Assembly (NCBI GenBank): GCA_002710765.1
Contig: PALK01000017.1
Span: forward strand, 112,934-130,459
Source: Rickettsiales bacterium
Lineage (GTDB): Bacteria > Pseudomonadota > Alphaproteobacteria > Methylaequorales > Methylaequoraceae
DNA length: 17,526 nucleotides
Reading direction: 5' to 3'
Shown here: positions 1 to 8,295 of the stretch, piece after piece
Position numbering within the stretch: position 1 is the first letter of the stretch
Layout of the letters: every line of letters starts with the position of its first letter
Made by a program: the position numbers and the translations under genes
Notes under the pieces: generated by a model
What the model was told of the DNA's origin: nothing
What the model saw: only the letters and a program-made list of their open reading frames with translations
The model's database searches: none

Positions 1-3000
1 GTCAAAGTTATCCAAAAGATTTTGTCCTTCTTGGCCAACACCAGTCGTAACACCTTTGTTTTGAATGTATCCACGAACCAATACTTCTCGTAGGAACTCT
101 TGTTCGTTAACATATTTAATAGTGCTTCCGTCCAGACCCTTGTTGTTTCCTTGTAGGTCAAGAGCACCGGCTTTAGCACGACCCAAACGGTGTGCCAGAC
201 AGTATGGAACTGCGTCCAGAATATCTTGTCGGCCTACATATTCCTTGCCACGCAAGAAAGAGAAGGCTTGTGCCAATTTAACAATAGAGTTAGTGAAACG
301 GAAACCGAGAACACGAGTAAAGGCTGAAGGAACGTGAGACAAGTCATCAGAAGTTCCGAAATCACCGAAAGATAGAATTGAGTCGGCATCTTCGGCTCCA
401 ATCAGGGGTGTTGTGGTAGATTCTCCAGAAGTTTCGGTGTTAGTGGTAATAGAATAATCCAAAAGTGGAGATTCGTGAACGTTACCAATACCAGTAGCGA
501 AACTGTATTCCAATTCATCGCTTCCAGCAGCGATAGATGTAGGTCGCTTAGCGAAACGCTGAGAGAACAGCATAGAAATCATACCGATATCACGGAGACC
601 GTTGTAAGAAGATCCCGGGGGTGTGAATCCAAGGCTGCCGACAGTTGTCCACACCTTCATTAAGTCATCAATACGCATAGGTATGAGAGTTTTACGGTTG
701 TTTTGAGTTAATTCTTTAACAATACGAAGTTGTGGTTCACCACTGCCTCCGCCACCGTATTTACCCATTAGTTGGTCATAACGACCACCGAGTCCAACGG
801 AACGGAATAGTAATTCCATGTCAATACGATCGGTAAATGCCAAATCGTTTCCTTTTTGGTGAGGGTTAGTATCCATCCAAGCAACGAATGGTGGTGAGTT
901 AAACACTTTACCACGATATTCTACTTTTCGCTCGGCAATAAGACCCAGAATTGCGTCTTCTACACCAGATTGAGAACGGTTGGCTTCGTTAAAGAACTTA
1001 ATAGGTTGGGTAACAATTGGTTTTGGCTCAGGTTCAAACACGAAAGTGTTGGTAGTAGCACCAGTGATAGCAGAGGTTTCTTCAACACTCTGGATTTCCA
1101 GACCGTAAAGAACTTCATCAGGTCGCTTATCATAATCTAATTTAGCCACACCGATTTCACCGAGCATTTCCATACCGATAGCATCAATACCACCACGAGA
1201 AGTAGCACGAATATCACGCAAGAAGTGGCACATCATTTCACGAAGCCAATATCCTTCGTTACGACCAGCATCAGTGTAGATACCATCAAGTTCGGCAGCA
1301 AATATAAGTTGCTTACGAGCCGGTTCGGGAATACTACCCATGATTTGACCATAGAAAGAAGAGTTTACTTTAGCGTTGCGAAGAGACATTTCAAACGGTC
1401 CATAACTGGGTTTGGAACCTTGCTCAAAGGCAATAAATTGACCTTGGTCATCTAAAATCTTGATAGGTTTAACATAGATTTCTTTTTCGGTTTCTGCATA
1501 GGCTTCTGAAGTAGGATCCCAGTTAGGGTGGTCAGCATAGGAGTTAGTTCCCATATCATTCCAGAGTCCAATGTCAAAATCTTTTGGAACACGAACTTCC
1601 CAACAGTTTTGTAGTAGATTACGATAAGTTTCAATAGTAACTTCACGCTTAGAGTCTACAGGTGGGAACAACATATCTCCACGATGATTGGTAGTTTCTT
1701 CTTCTTGGTTGCGAAGGAACTTAAAGTTATAAAGATAAGAACCACTGCGTTGTGGGGAAGAATAATTATAATTATTTGAGGCATCTACTGGAGGGTGTGA
1801 CCAAGAAGTAAATCTCCAACTTTCCCAAACACCAGCAGTATCAGCGTAGGACTTTTGGTTGTAGTTAATATCATAATACATACCTTTCTCAAAAATGAGT
1901 GGCTGGTAAATGTTATCACTACTGGAGTTATCGCCAAAGAAATTACGGGGGTCAGCAGAACTACCCAAGTTGGTTAAATATTGTTCACCGGCAGAATAGG
2001 TCTTGGAAGTATGGTAACCATAAGAGTTAGCCAAAAGGGTAGAAGCACATTCAATAACTGTGGTTTTTCCAGTTCCGGGGATACCAGACAACCGACAGGT
2101 AGAGTTCTTCATCAACCATGCTGCAATCAAGGCTTCTAATTGTTTGTAATCGTCAAAACCGAAAACATCATTGAGTTTGAAAATAAGAGTTCGCATCCAC
2201 TTCAACAAGTCAACACGTTGTTGTCGGCGTTCTTTTTCACCAATCAATTCTTTAAACTCTTCAAGGGCATTCATAATAGAACCGCCCATGCCATCCGCCT
2301 TGTAACGGTTAATAGAATCGTTTTCTAAATTGGTAAACACAGAGTTATCTATAACTTGTTGAACCTCTACTTCACCGTCAGAGTTAACTGGTAGGTTGAG
2401 AATAGAAGTAACATCGGCACCATTTATATCTACTAACTGAATAAATCGGGGTCGTCCATCACGATCGTCTAAAATATCTATACGAGCAATATCGCTAAGC
2501 GGAGTCATAGAGACGACATCACTAAGTCCACCATCATTCATAGAAGCAATTTTAGCAATTAAGTTAGTGGCTCGGTCACCAATAACGCTTTCCAGATTTT
2601 GGAGTAGTAATTGTTTGCCGTCTAATTTAGCCTCACCTTCGGGAACAAAAATAGGTGTAACTACTTCATTAGGGAGCAATCCCATAAGTTCGTCATCATC
2701 TAAAACTTCGGAAAGATAATTGGCTTCCATAGCCTGCTTGATAGCATCTACTTCTACTTCATCAACACCTAAGTTATTCATAGGTTGTGGGCTGTCAGGG
2801 ATTTCAGGAATTACTTCTTCATTATCATCTAAATCTTCAAAGAAAGATTCATCTTGAGACAAGTCTTGGATTTCTTCAATCTCTTCCATAAGTTCTTCAA
2901 CCTCGGGTTCAGAAGGAACATCAGTGGAATCTATTTCCATTTCTTCCATGAGGTCATCCATGTCATCCATGTCTAAAGGTTGAAGTTCTTCAACTTGTTC

Positions 3001-3036
3001 TTCATCTTCGTCAGCATTAAAGTGTTCTTCGGTCAT
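1..3036 (-). CDS. MoxR-type AAA+ ATPase with long insertion (3' end outside window)
   Basis: I translated this by hand; it is open from an ATG at 3036 to the left edge, giving 1,012 codons. Residues 1-120 are strongly acidic. Walker A is SGIPGTGKTT at about 317-326. A Walker B-like PIKFFNEANRS follows at about 677-687, then ERKVEYRGK, a sensor-1-like MDTNP (about 721-725) and an arginine-finger-like FTDRID (about 734-739). Near the right-hand end of the visible protein, FLRGKEYVGRQDILDAVPYCLAHRLGR matches the MoxR lid pattern (split here as FLRGKEYVGRQDIL then DAVPYCLAHRLGR). This motif order is typical of MoxR ATPases, which remodel protein complexes, often with a VWA-domain partner. Walker A and B normally lie about 60 residues apart; here the gap is about 350. 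The Walker B Asp appears to be Asn. The start is supported by AGGAGG seven bases upstream and a one-base TAATG overlap with the preceding gene. Family call firm; exact target unknown. Confidence 0.85.
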   Translation of the reverse strand, partial: MTEEHFNADEDEEQVEELQPLDMDDMDDLMEEMEIDSTDVPSEPEVEELMEEIEEIQDLSQDESFFEDLDDNEEVIPEIPDSPQPMNNLGVDEVEVDAIKQAMEANYLSEVLDDDELMGLLPNEVVTPIFVPEGEAKLDGKQLLLQNLESVIGDRATNLIAKIASMNDGGLSDVVSMTPLSDIARIDILDDRDGRPRFIQLVDINGADVTSILNLPVNSDGEVEVQQVIDNSVFTNLENDSINRYKADGMGGSIMNALEEFKELIGEKERRQQRVDLLKWMRTLIFKLNDVFGFDDYKQLEALIAAWLMKNSTCRLSGIPGTGKTTVIECASTLLANSYGYHTSKTYSAGEQYLTNLGSSADPRNFFGDNSSSDNIYQPLIFEKGMYYDINYNQKSYADTAGVWESWRFTSWSHPPVDASNNYNYSSPQRSGSYLYNFKFLRNQEEETTNHRGDMLFPPVDSKREVTIETYRNLLQNCWEVRVPKDFDIGLWNDMGTNSYADHPNWDPTSEAYAETEKEIYVKPIKILDDQGQFIAFEQGSKPSYGPFEMSLRNAKVNSSFYGQIMGSIPEPARKQLIFAAELDGIYTDAGRNEGYWLREMMCHFLRDIRATSRGGIDAIGMEMLGEIGVAKLDYDKRPDEVLYGLEIQSVEETSAITGATTNTFVFEPEPKPIVTQPIKFFNEANRSQSGVEDAILGLIAERKVEYRGKVFNSPPFVAWMDTNPHQKGNDLAFTDRIDMELLFRSVGLGGRYDQLMGKYGGGGSGEPQLRIVKELTQNNRKTLIPMRIDDLMKVWTTVGSLGFTPPGSSYNGLRDIGMISMLFSQRFAKRPTSIAAGSDELEYSFATGIGNVHESPLLDYSITTNTETSGESTTTPLIGAEDADSILSFGDFGTSDDLSHVPSAFTRVLGFRFTNSIVKLAQAFSFLRGKEYVGRQDILDAVPYCLAHRLGRAKAGALDLQGNNKGLDGSTIKYVNEQEFLREVLVRGYIQNKGVTTGVGQEGQNLLDNFD

Positions 3037-5240
3037 TATTGTGCCTCCTGTTGGTAGTTAAGATCCAATTCAATAAGAACTGGTTGCCCTCCCCGACGAC
3101 CAATAATATAGTATTTGCGTCCGATGCGGAAAGCCACAGCACCAGTAGCATTTTGGTCGGTGGCTGATGGATTAGGTAGATTGAAAGAAGGGGCCATACG
3201 GTTGCTACGACGAATCATCTTTTGAGTTTCATACATAGCAGCAGCATTTCCAGAATGAACTTCAATGGAATCTACTTGTCCCTTGACTTCCTCACCATTA
3301 CGGTCAAAAGCCATAACTTCTCCGTCAGCATTTGGAATCTGAATAACTTTAGTTTTACCATTGTGTTCAAAAGTAAGGGTAGCATCACTACAAGTATCAT
3401 AGCCCAGAGCGTTTCCATCGCTATCTAAAGCAGGAACTAAAGCACTGGTTTGAACACTCTTGAGTGCCATAACCTTATCCATTTGGTCTACTAAACCTAA
3501 TTCGTTATTAACGCCTTCAATATCTAAATCTATTTGGTCGCCCGGGAAAATAAGAGCACTCAAGCGACTTTCTGAATCCTGAATGCGACCACTAAACAAA
3601 TCAGTAGTGCGAGCACCAGCATAATCAAAGTCTAAAAAGACCTTAATATATTTATTTTGAACGTCTACACTTTGGTCTGCAGTTCCAGCAACTCTGGCCA
3701 AAAGTTCATCAGCCGGAAGTGTGCTACCATCAAGGTCAGTCATTTCTTGTTCATAAACATCCACAGTGGCTACAGGAGTAGTGTCTACAGAATAGAAAAA
3801 GATTTGGGCTGCTGGGTTGGCTTCTGTCCAAGTAGGAATATTTTCTGTCCAAGCATCACCATTTTGAGGAAATCCTAAATCACTGGCAGTCAAGCCAGAG
3901 TCTTCAGAATGTTGAGTAATAATTTGTAAAACAGATTGAGTAAGTTCTACCGATTGATTGGCAGTCATTAATCCACTGGTTTGAGTAGCAAGGATAGCGT
4001 TTTTAGAAGCAATTTCAGTGATGGTGCCATCAATGACTTTAAAAATAGTGGCTCCATTTTTATTCTTGGCTTCAAAGAGTTCAATCTTGTTAGCACTGCC
4101 GGGGCGTGACCACTTCAGAGTGAAATCAGCGATATTGTCTGAACTAAGGTTTTCTGCCTTTTGCTCGCCACCACTACCTAAAAGATTAGCCATAGTAGTA
4201 AACTTTAATTTCATTCCAGATTGGACTATAATAACACCTTGGTCGGAAAGACGAGCAGGAGTATTAGGATCGGCATCCCAATTTTCAGGGTCTACCAAGA
4301 ACTCACTGAACTGGAGAACACCATCTTCAGCAGCAGGAGTCAAAAGGAAATAAATTGGTTGTTCTTTTAGAGGGTAAGGATACATACCACTGGAAGTTTT
4401 GTCTCTTTCTTCCCACTTAGGGATGGACAAACGACGATTATCTGTATTAGCATTAGTATATGCCTTCTGAACCTTGGCCGTTAACTTCTCTTGCATAGCA
4501 GATTCGCCTTCTGCCAATGTAATTGCTGGTTCTTCTACAACTTCTTCAACAACTTCGGGAGTTTCTTCAGTTTCTTCGGTTTCTTCAGCAGGGGTGGGTG
4601 CGGGAGGGGATGTGGTTGGTGGTGCAGGTGGCACAGGATTCGCCGGGGTTGAGGTTGCAGTTCCTGTGAGCATTTGGTTGATACCACGGTCACCAATAAC
4701 ATAACTGGCTCCAACACTAACGGGGAACTCAGTAGTATAGTTAGTTCCTGCGGCCACTTTCTTAGCCGATGCAATCCAACTGGCAGTCGGTGAACCAGAA
4801 TTAGCAATTTCTAAAATGTTAGCAGCCATCTGACCATTATGATCAAAGAAGGTAGCATTGAGAGCACGAGATGGTGGTGTCACACCTGCAGGTGTAGTTT
4901 TAGCCGTCTTTTGTGTTCCAGTAGTAGCCTTGCCCCTAACTTGAATATGACGAGTATAATCATCCTTTTCTACGAGGTCATTGAAACCCAGACGTTGTGA
5001 AATAGCATCTGCGTCTGGTAGACTTTGCTTCATAGTAGAGATTTGAGCATATCGTTGAGTATTACCTGTGGTTCCCAAAAGAGGTTTGGAACGATTAGAA
5101 AGTGGGATAGTAAATCCATTATCATTAAGTAAATCTACCACGTCATCAATGAGTGGTCCCTTAATGACAGCATCTTTAAGAGCCTCGGTTTGAAGATACT
5201 GAATGATGGTATCACACTGAACACTATTCAGGACTGGCAT
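3036..5240 (-). CDS. 734-residue modular protein of unknown function, cotranscribed with MoxR
   Basis: No family was recognised. The ATG at 5240 is chosen over a TTG at 5261 because the TATA box at 5263-5270 sits 26 bases upstream of it and abuts the TTG. Residues 1-190 look folded, beginning MPVLNSVQCDTIIQYLQ. Residues about 194-240 are a Pro/Thr linker passing into Glu-rich repeats (EETEETEETPEVVEEVVEEP). Residues 241-734 look like a mixed, mostly beta region, ending in FRIGRKYYIIGRRGGQP. There is no signal peptide or membrane span. As the first gene of the MoxR operon it is the best candidate partner or substrate of the ATPase, in the position where MoxR systems often have a VWA protein. 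I see no DxSxS metal-site motif, so it is not called VWA. A structural protein assembled with help from the ATPase is also possible. Confidence 0.85.
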   Translation of the reverse strand: MPVLNSVQCDTIIQYLQTEALKDAVIKGPLIDDVVDLLNDNGFTIPLSNRSKPLLGTTGNTQRYAQISTMKQSLPDADAISQRLGFNDLVEKDDYTRHIQVRGKATTGTQKTAKTTPAGVTPPSRALNATFFDHNGQMAANILEIANSGSPTASWIASAKKVAAGTNYTTEFPVSVGASYVIGDRGINQMLTGTATSTPANPVPPAPPTTSPPAPTPAEETEETEETPEVVEEVVEEPAITLAEGESAMQEKLTAKVQKAYTNANTDNRRLSIPKWEERDKTSSGMYPYPLKEQPIYFLLTPAAEDGVLQFSEFLVDPENWDADPNTPARLSDQGVIIVQSGMKLKFTTMANLLGSGGEQKAENLSSDNIADFTLKWSRPGSANKIELFEAKNKNGATIFKVIDGTITEIASKNAILATQTSGLMTANQSVELTQSVLQIITQHSEDSGLTASDLGFPQNGDAWTENIPTWTEANPAAQIFFYSVDTTPVATVDVYEQEMTDLDGSTLPADELLARVAGTADQSVDVQNKYIKVFLDFDYAGARTTDLFSGRIQDSESRLSALIFPGDQIDLDIEGVNNELGLVDQMDKVMALKSVQTSALVPALDSDGNALGYDTCSDATLTFEHNGKTKVIQIPNADGEVMAFDRNGEEVKGQVDSIEVHSGNAAAMYETQKMIRRSNRMAPSFNLPNPSATDQNATGAVAFRIGRKYYIIGRRGGQPVLIELDLNYQQEAQ
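3044..3049 (-). promoter_or_regulatory. Shine-Dalgarno AGGAGG for the MoxR gene
   Basis: AGGAGG lies seven bases before the ATG at 3036. Together with the TAATG stop/start overlap it indicates that the ATPase is translated as the second gene of a two-gene message. Confidence 0.75.
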
Positions 5241-5262
5241 AGTTATGAATGCCTCTCCCAAC

Positions 5263-5270
5263 TATTTATA
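5263..5270 (-). promoter_or_regulatory. TATA box (promoter A) for the 734-aa/MoxR operon
   Basis: TATAAATA with an A-rich flank upstream (possible BRE). Its centre is about 26 bases from the ATG at 5240, the spacing of a leaderless archaeal transcript. It lies 14 bases after the stop of the preceding gene. Confidence 0.8.
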
Positions 5271-5284
5271 GTTTAGGGTTATAG

Positions 5285-5719
5285 TTATATTTGGCGACCT
5301 TGTTCCCTTAAACCTTTGATTGCAGATGCACGAACAAATTGATAAACACGAGAAAACCATGCTACTTGAGAGTCAAAGAAATCTACTACATATTGCAACT
5401 GTTTATCTACCCTACCATAAGGACGTAAGGCTACTAAAAAATCTCGGAAATTAGAATTGGCCCAAACTGATAGTCCTACATCAGAAAGTGAAGATAAAAA
5501 CTCATCATTTATCATTAACTGGTCAAACAACGGAGTGCGATCTTCTTCAGTGTTGGGAACGTAGTAAGGATTGAGGCCAATAAATCTATCAGCCATTTCT
5601 AAATAGGAATTAACATGAATGCTGGTAACCCATTCCAACCAACCATCAATTTGAACTTGACAAAATCTTGCCCAAACAGGGTTGACTTCCTCAACTTCAC
5701 TCTTCTTCTCCGACATCAT
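5285..5719 (-). CDS. 144-aa protein of unknown function
   Basis: Not recognised. The protein begins MMSEKKSEVEEVNPVWARF and looks mainly helical, with many aromatic residues (WLEWV, WFSRVYQFV) and no membrane span or cysteine cluster. The start overlaps the last codons of the upstream acidic-tailed gene by 23 bases in another frame. AAGGAG lies nine bases before the ATG at 5719; the ATG at 5716 is the alternative. The overlap implies coupled translation and a shared role with the upstream gene. It ends just before promoter A. Confidence 0.8.
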   Translation of the reverse strand: MMSEKKSEVEEVNPVWARFCQVQIDGWLEWVTSIHVNSYLEMADRFIGLNPYYVPNTEEDRTPLFDQLMINDEFLSSLSDVGLSVWANSNFRDFLVALRPYGRVDKQLQYVVDFFDSQVAWFSRVYQFVRASAIKGLREQGRQI

Positions 5720-6860
5720 TCTCCACGACTCCTTCATCAATGATTTCGGCTTCAATTACTGGTTCTTCAATAATTTCTTCTTCTGGTGTTGGGTAAGAAA
5801 CTACTTCGTCAAAGTCATTAGGGTTAAACTCTTCTTCTTCCCATGGGGCTTCTACTGATTCCTCGGTTTCTTCTAAGACACTCAAGTCAATTGGTTCAAG
5901 GAAACCAGAAAAGGAGGGAACTTGTCTAACTTCGCCGTTCATTGGATTAGTATCACCTTCTAAGTTCTGTGGCACAGGCATCTTATCAGAATCTTTGAAA
6001 GTCACTTTACTGGTATGAGAAATCTTTTGCTTTTCCATTTTCATGGCTTCATTGATTTTCTCTAATCCTAAATCTAAAGAGATGCCATCGCCTTTAGTAT
6101 AATCAATAGCGTTGCTGGTTCTACCAAAGTTATTAGTTTTCAATTGGCGATCGCTGCCTTTGATTTGGTCTAAAGACATACCTTGTTCAGCAGCCAATCT
6201 TTCTAAACCAACAGTCATAAAAGTATTGTGAACTTCAGCATTGTATTCTTCTTCTTTGCTGGGTTGAATGCCCATGGCTTCTTCCCAATCTACACCTTCT
6301 GTAAAGATATTTCTTTCAACAGGAATACCTTCATTAACTGCCCGGGGTTTGGGCATAGGTTTTACCTCGGTTTCAGGGGCGACTTCTTCGCCAACAGGTT
6401 CCATGGTTTCTCCGATGAATAATCCCATGTCGCCAGTGGACTGTGCTTCTTTAATTTGATTAAGGAAATCACGGTCTTCGTCTGATAACTCTTTCTGTTT
6501 GCCAGCGAAATATTCCATAGCGTTTTTGACTACAGGTGTGACATCAGTTAAGAACTCAATAAGACTGCCTGCAGTTTGAGCCGTAGGGCTGGAAGAAATA
6601 CTATCTCCAACACCATATTTATCTAAGAAATTAAGAACAGGAACTAAGACTTTATCAGACATATCTGGGTCTACATTAAACTTACGAGCCAAATCTGCTT
6701 GATTGTTACTCCCTACCAGCATTTCCATCAAAGACTTTTGCTTTTCTTGCTTTGCTTTAGAAGTAAGTTTAGGGGCTTTTCTTTCTTGAGCCAACAAACG
6801 CTCAACTTCATCAAGTTCATCTCGTTGAATAAGATGATCAAAGGGATTATCCTCAGCCAT
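5697..6860 (-). CDS. 387-aa protein with long acidic C-terminal tail
   Basis: Not recognised. The ATG at 6860 (MAEDNPFDHLIQRDELDEVE) is chosen because a TATA box lies 27 bases upstream; in-frame codons further upstream fall in or before the promoter. Residues 1-60 are charged and helical, about 60-150 look folded, and the middle is Pro/Glu-rich (PETEVKPMPKPRAVNEGIPV). The last roughly 60 residues are dominated by Glu and Asp (for example EEEIIEEPVIEAEIIDEG). No signal peptide or membrane segment. Acidic tails of this kind occur in scaffolding, DNA-mimic and chaperone-binding proteins, but nothing here decides among them. It is the first gene of a two-gene operon. Confidence 0.85.
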   Translation of the reverse strand: MAEDNPFDHLIQRDELDEVERLLAQERKAPKLTSKAKQEKQKSLMEMLVGSNNQADLARKFNVDPDMSDKVLVPVLNFLDKYGVGDSISSSPTAQTAGSLIEFLTDVTPVVKNAMEYFAGKQKELSDEDRDFLNQIKEAQSTGDMGLFIGETMEPVGEEVAPETEVKPMPKPRAVNEGIPVERNIFTEGVDWEEAMGIQPSKEEEYNAEVHNTFMTVGLERLAAEQGMSLDQIKGSDRQLKTNNFGRTSNAIDYTKGDGISLDLGLEKINEAMKMEKQKISHTSKVTFKDSDKMPVPQNLEGDTNPMNGEVRQVPSFSGFLEPIDLSVLEETEESVEAPWEEEEFNPNDFDEVVSYPTPEEEIIEEPVIEAEIIDEGVVENDVGEEE

Positions 6861-6882
6861 AATATCCCATCGTTGTTTCTTG

Positions 6883-6890
6883 TATTTATA
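6883..6890 (-). promoter_or_regulatory. TATA box (promoter B), overlapping the stop codon of the preceding gene
   Basis: TATAAATA centred about 27 bases before the ATG at 6860. The TAA stop of the 172-aa gene (6886-6888) lies inside the box, so the DNA AAG-ATA-TAA serves both as the last codons and as a promoter element. Confidence 0.8.
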
Positions 6891-7404
6891 TCTTATGGTG
6901 CCGACCAACTGCGATATCAAATCCTACTTTGAGTGCATCCACCCAAACTTCATTCATAGTTTGCCCTTCATCTCGTTGTTCACGGATAGAAGATTCTATG
7001 GCATCAGCGGCTTGGCGTAGCGAATTAGCCAAAATAGATTGTAAAAAGGAATCGTCATCTACGGAGTTAGCAGCCGACTTATCAATGAAATCACATAATT
7101 GATGTGTTAATTTACGCATTTCTCGTTCACGGAAACTGGTTTTCACAGACATAATTTGATGAAAGAAGTCAGACTCTACGGCTTGCTTCATTTTATCCTG
7201 TGCAGGAATGTCTTGGTCTTCTAATACTTGTAACATAGACATAAAGTTATCAAAATATTCTTCAGAATGGTCGGGGTCAGAAACTCCTATCTGGTCCATG
7301 AAAGAATCAAATTGAACTAAAAGGTTATGTTGTCGCTCTTTTTCTAAAAGACGGCGATAACTCTTCAACATGGTTTGCATACCTTTTAGATCCAGTTTAT
7401 CCAA
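6886..7404 (-). CDS. 172-aa helical protein, TTG start
   Basis: Not recognised. The predicted protein is soluble and almost wholly alpha-helical, with charged heptad-like stretches (MLKSYRRLLEKERQHNLLVQ; FREREMRKLTHQLCDFIDKS). The TTG at 7404 is preferred because GAGGTGA ends six bases upstream; an in-frame ATG at 7380 lacks such a site. The upstream gene stops 11 bases before it and its stop TGA is part of the same ribosome-site sequence, so translation is probably coupled. Function cannot be assigned. Confidence 0.8.
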   Translation of the reverse strand: MDKLDLKGMQTMLKSYRRLLEKERQHNLLVQFDSFMDQIGVSDPDHSEEYFDNFMSMLQVLEDQDIPAQDKMKQAVESDFFHQIMSVKTSFREREMRKLTHQLCDFIDKSAANSVDDDSFLQSILANSLRQAADAIESSIREQRDEGQTMNEVWVDALKVGFDIAVGRHHKI

Positions 7405-7410
7405 AGTTAA

Positions 7411-7417
7411 TCACCTC
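7411..7417 (-). promoter_or_regulatory. Shine-Dalgarno GAGGTGA that selects a TTG start
   Basis: GAGGTGA precedes the TTG at 7404 by six bases and overlaps the stop of the preceding gene. It decides the start of the 172-aa protein, as the next ATG has no comparable site. Confidence 0.65.
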
Positions 7418-8222
7418 AATACTGGGGTGTATTACGATTTTGGTAGTTACGAAGTAATTCTGCATCAAAGAACTTATTGCGGTCAAAGTTTTGTTCTGCT
7501 GCTTTGACGGCTTGTTCTTTTTGACGGTTATCTTCGGCTCGCTTAATCGCAATTTCAGCCTCAGCCAGTTTTGTTCCAATGTTATCAATTTCAGAACCCA
7601 GTGAATCTATTTTACCTTTGTAATACATAGACATACCAATAGCACCACCTAATCCACCGACTACCATACCAATGGCTCCACTGGTCCATGGGGATACACC
7701 AAACATAGCAGATGCAACGGGCATATCTTTAACTGCACTGCCTGTGAAAGCATTTTCAGCAGCCTTAGCATCAGAGTGGTTGGCACTGTGTTCTACAGGG
7801 GAACGGGATTGCATACGACGGCGAACTTCTCGGTGAAGTGCTGACATATCTTTTCGGAACTTAGTAAACTCAGCATCCGATTTAATCTCGGCAGTTTCCA
7901 TAGTGTGCATTAAATCTGAAAGGTCGGCATCTGACATTTCACTTAATCGCAGACTGCGTTTAACAGAGATTGAATCTTCGGCAGCAAATGTAGTATAAGT
8001 ATTTTCAAACATAGGTGTCTCCTCGGCTTCTACAATACAATCAGTAATCTTTTTAAAACCACGGATTCCCTTACCACGCTCACCTAATAAATACTTTCCG
8101 GGGCCTGTGGCATGAGCAAGATTAACAAAGGTTTCCAAGGGGATTTCCGTTTCAGAAACTATAACATCTTGACATCCTGAGTTTTTGACACCTTTTTCGT
8201 ATCGGCGGATGAAGTAGGGCAT
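7416..8222 (-). CDS. 268-aa protein with one membrane segment and coiled coil
   Basis: Family not recognised. An N-terminal domain (about 1-70) carries the Gly/Lys-rich GPGKYLLGERGKGIRGFKK. A helical, charged middle follows (about 90-140), then a Gly/Met-rich hydrophobic span at about 178-201 (GAIGMVVGGLGGAIGM), then a coiled-coil-like region at about 202-245 (KIDSLGSEIDNIGTKLAEAE). No N-terminal signal peptide. The layout suggests a protein anchored or inserted in a membrane with a helical tail; in a viral setting, a minor virion or membrane-penetration protein would fit, but that is inference. ATG 8222 lies 26-27 bases from a TATA box. First gene of a two-gene unit. Confidence 0.85.
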   Translation of the reverse strand: MPYFIRRYEKGVKNSGCQDVIVSETEIPLETFVNLAHATGPGKYLLGERGKGIRGFKKITDCIVEAEETPMFENTYTTFAAEDSISVKRSLRLSEMSDADLSDLMHTMETAEIKSDAEFTKFRKDMSALHREVRRRMQSRSPVEHSANHSDAKAAENAFTGSAVKDMPVASAMFGVSPWTSGAIGMVVGGLGGAIGMSMYYKGKIDSLGSEIDNIGTKLAEAEIAIKRAEDNRQKEQAVKAAEQNFDRNKFFDAELLRNYQNRNTPQY

Positions 8223-8244
8223 ACCTCATATGGGACGGTTCAAC

Positions 8245-8252
8245 TACTTATA
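8245..8252 (-). promoter_or_regulatory. TATA box variant TATAAGTA (promoter C)
   Basis: TATAAGTA centred about 26 bases before the ATG at 8222. One base differs from the common TATAAATA. The 73-base gap holding it (8223-8295) is the longest clean intergenic stretch in the window and also contains two TCGGAT copies. Confidence 0.7.
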
Positions 8253-8295
8253 CCTTTCGGACAAAATGGGACCTAAATCCGAATTACTTATCCGA

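Noticed and set aside
4474..4704. A Ser/Val/Gly-repeat plus-strand frame that looks like a low-complexity protein
   Set aside because: It is the reverse reading of the Pro/Thr/Glu linker of the 734-aa protein.
3036..5240. VWA domain in the MoxR partner
   Set aside because: DLDGST and FLDFDYAGA were considered as metal-site remnants, but neither fits DxSxS and no later Thr or Asp site was found.
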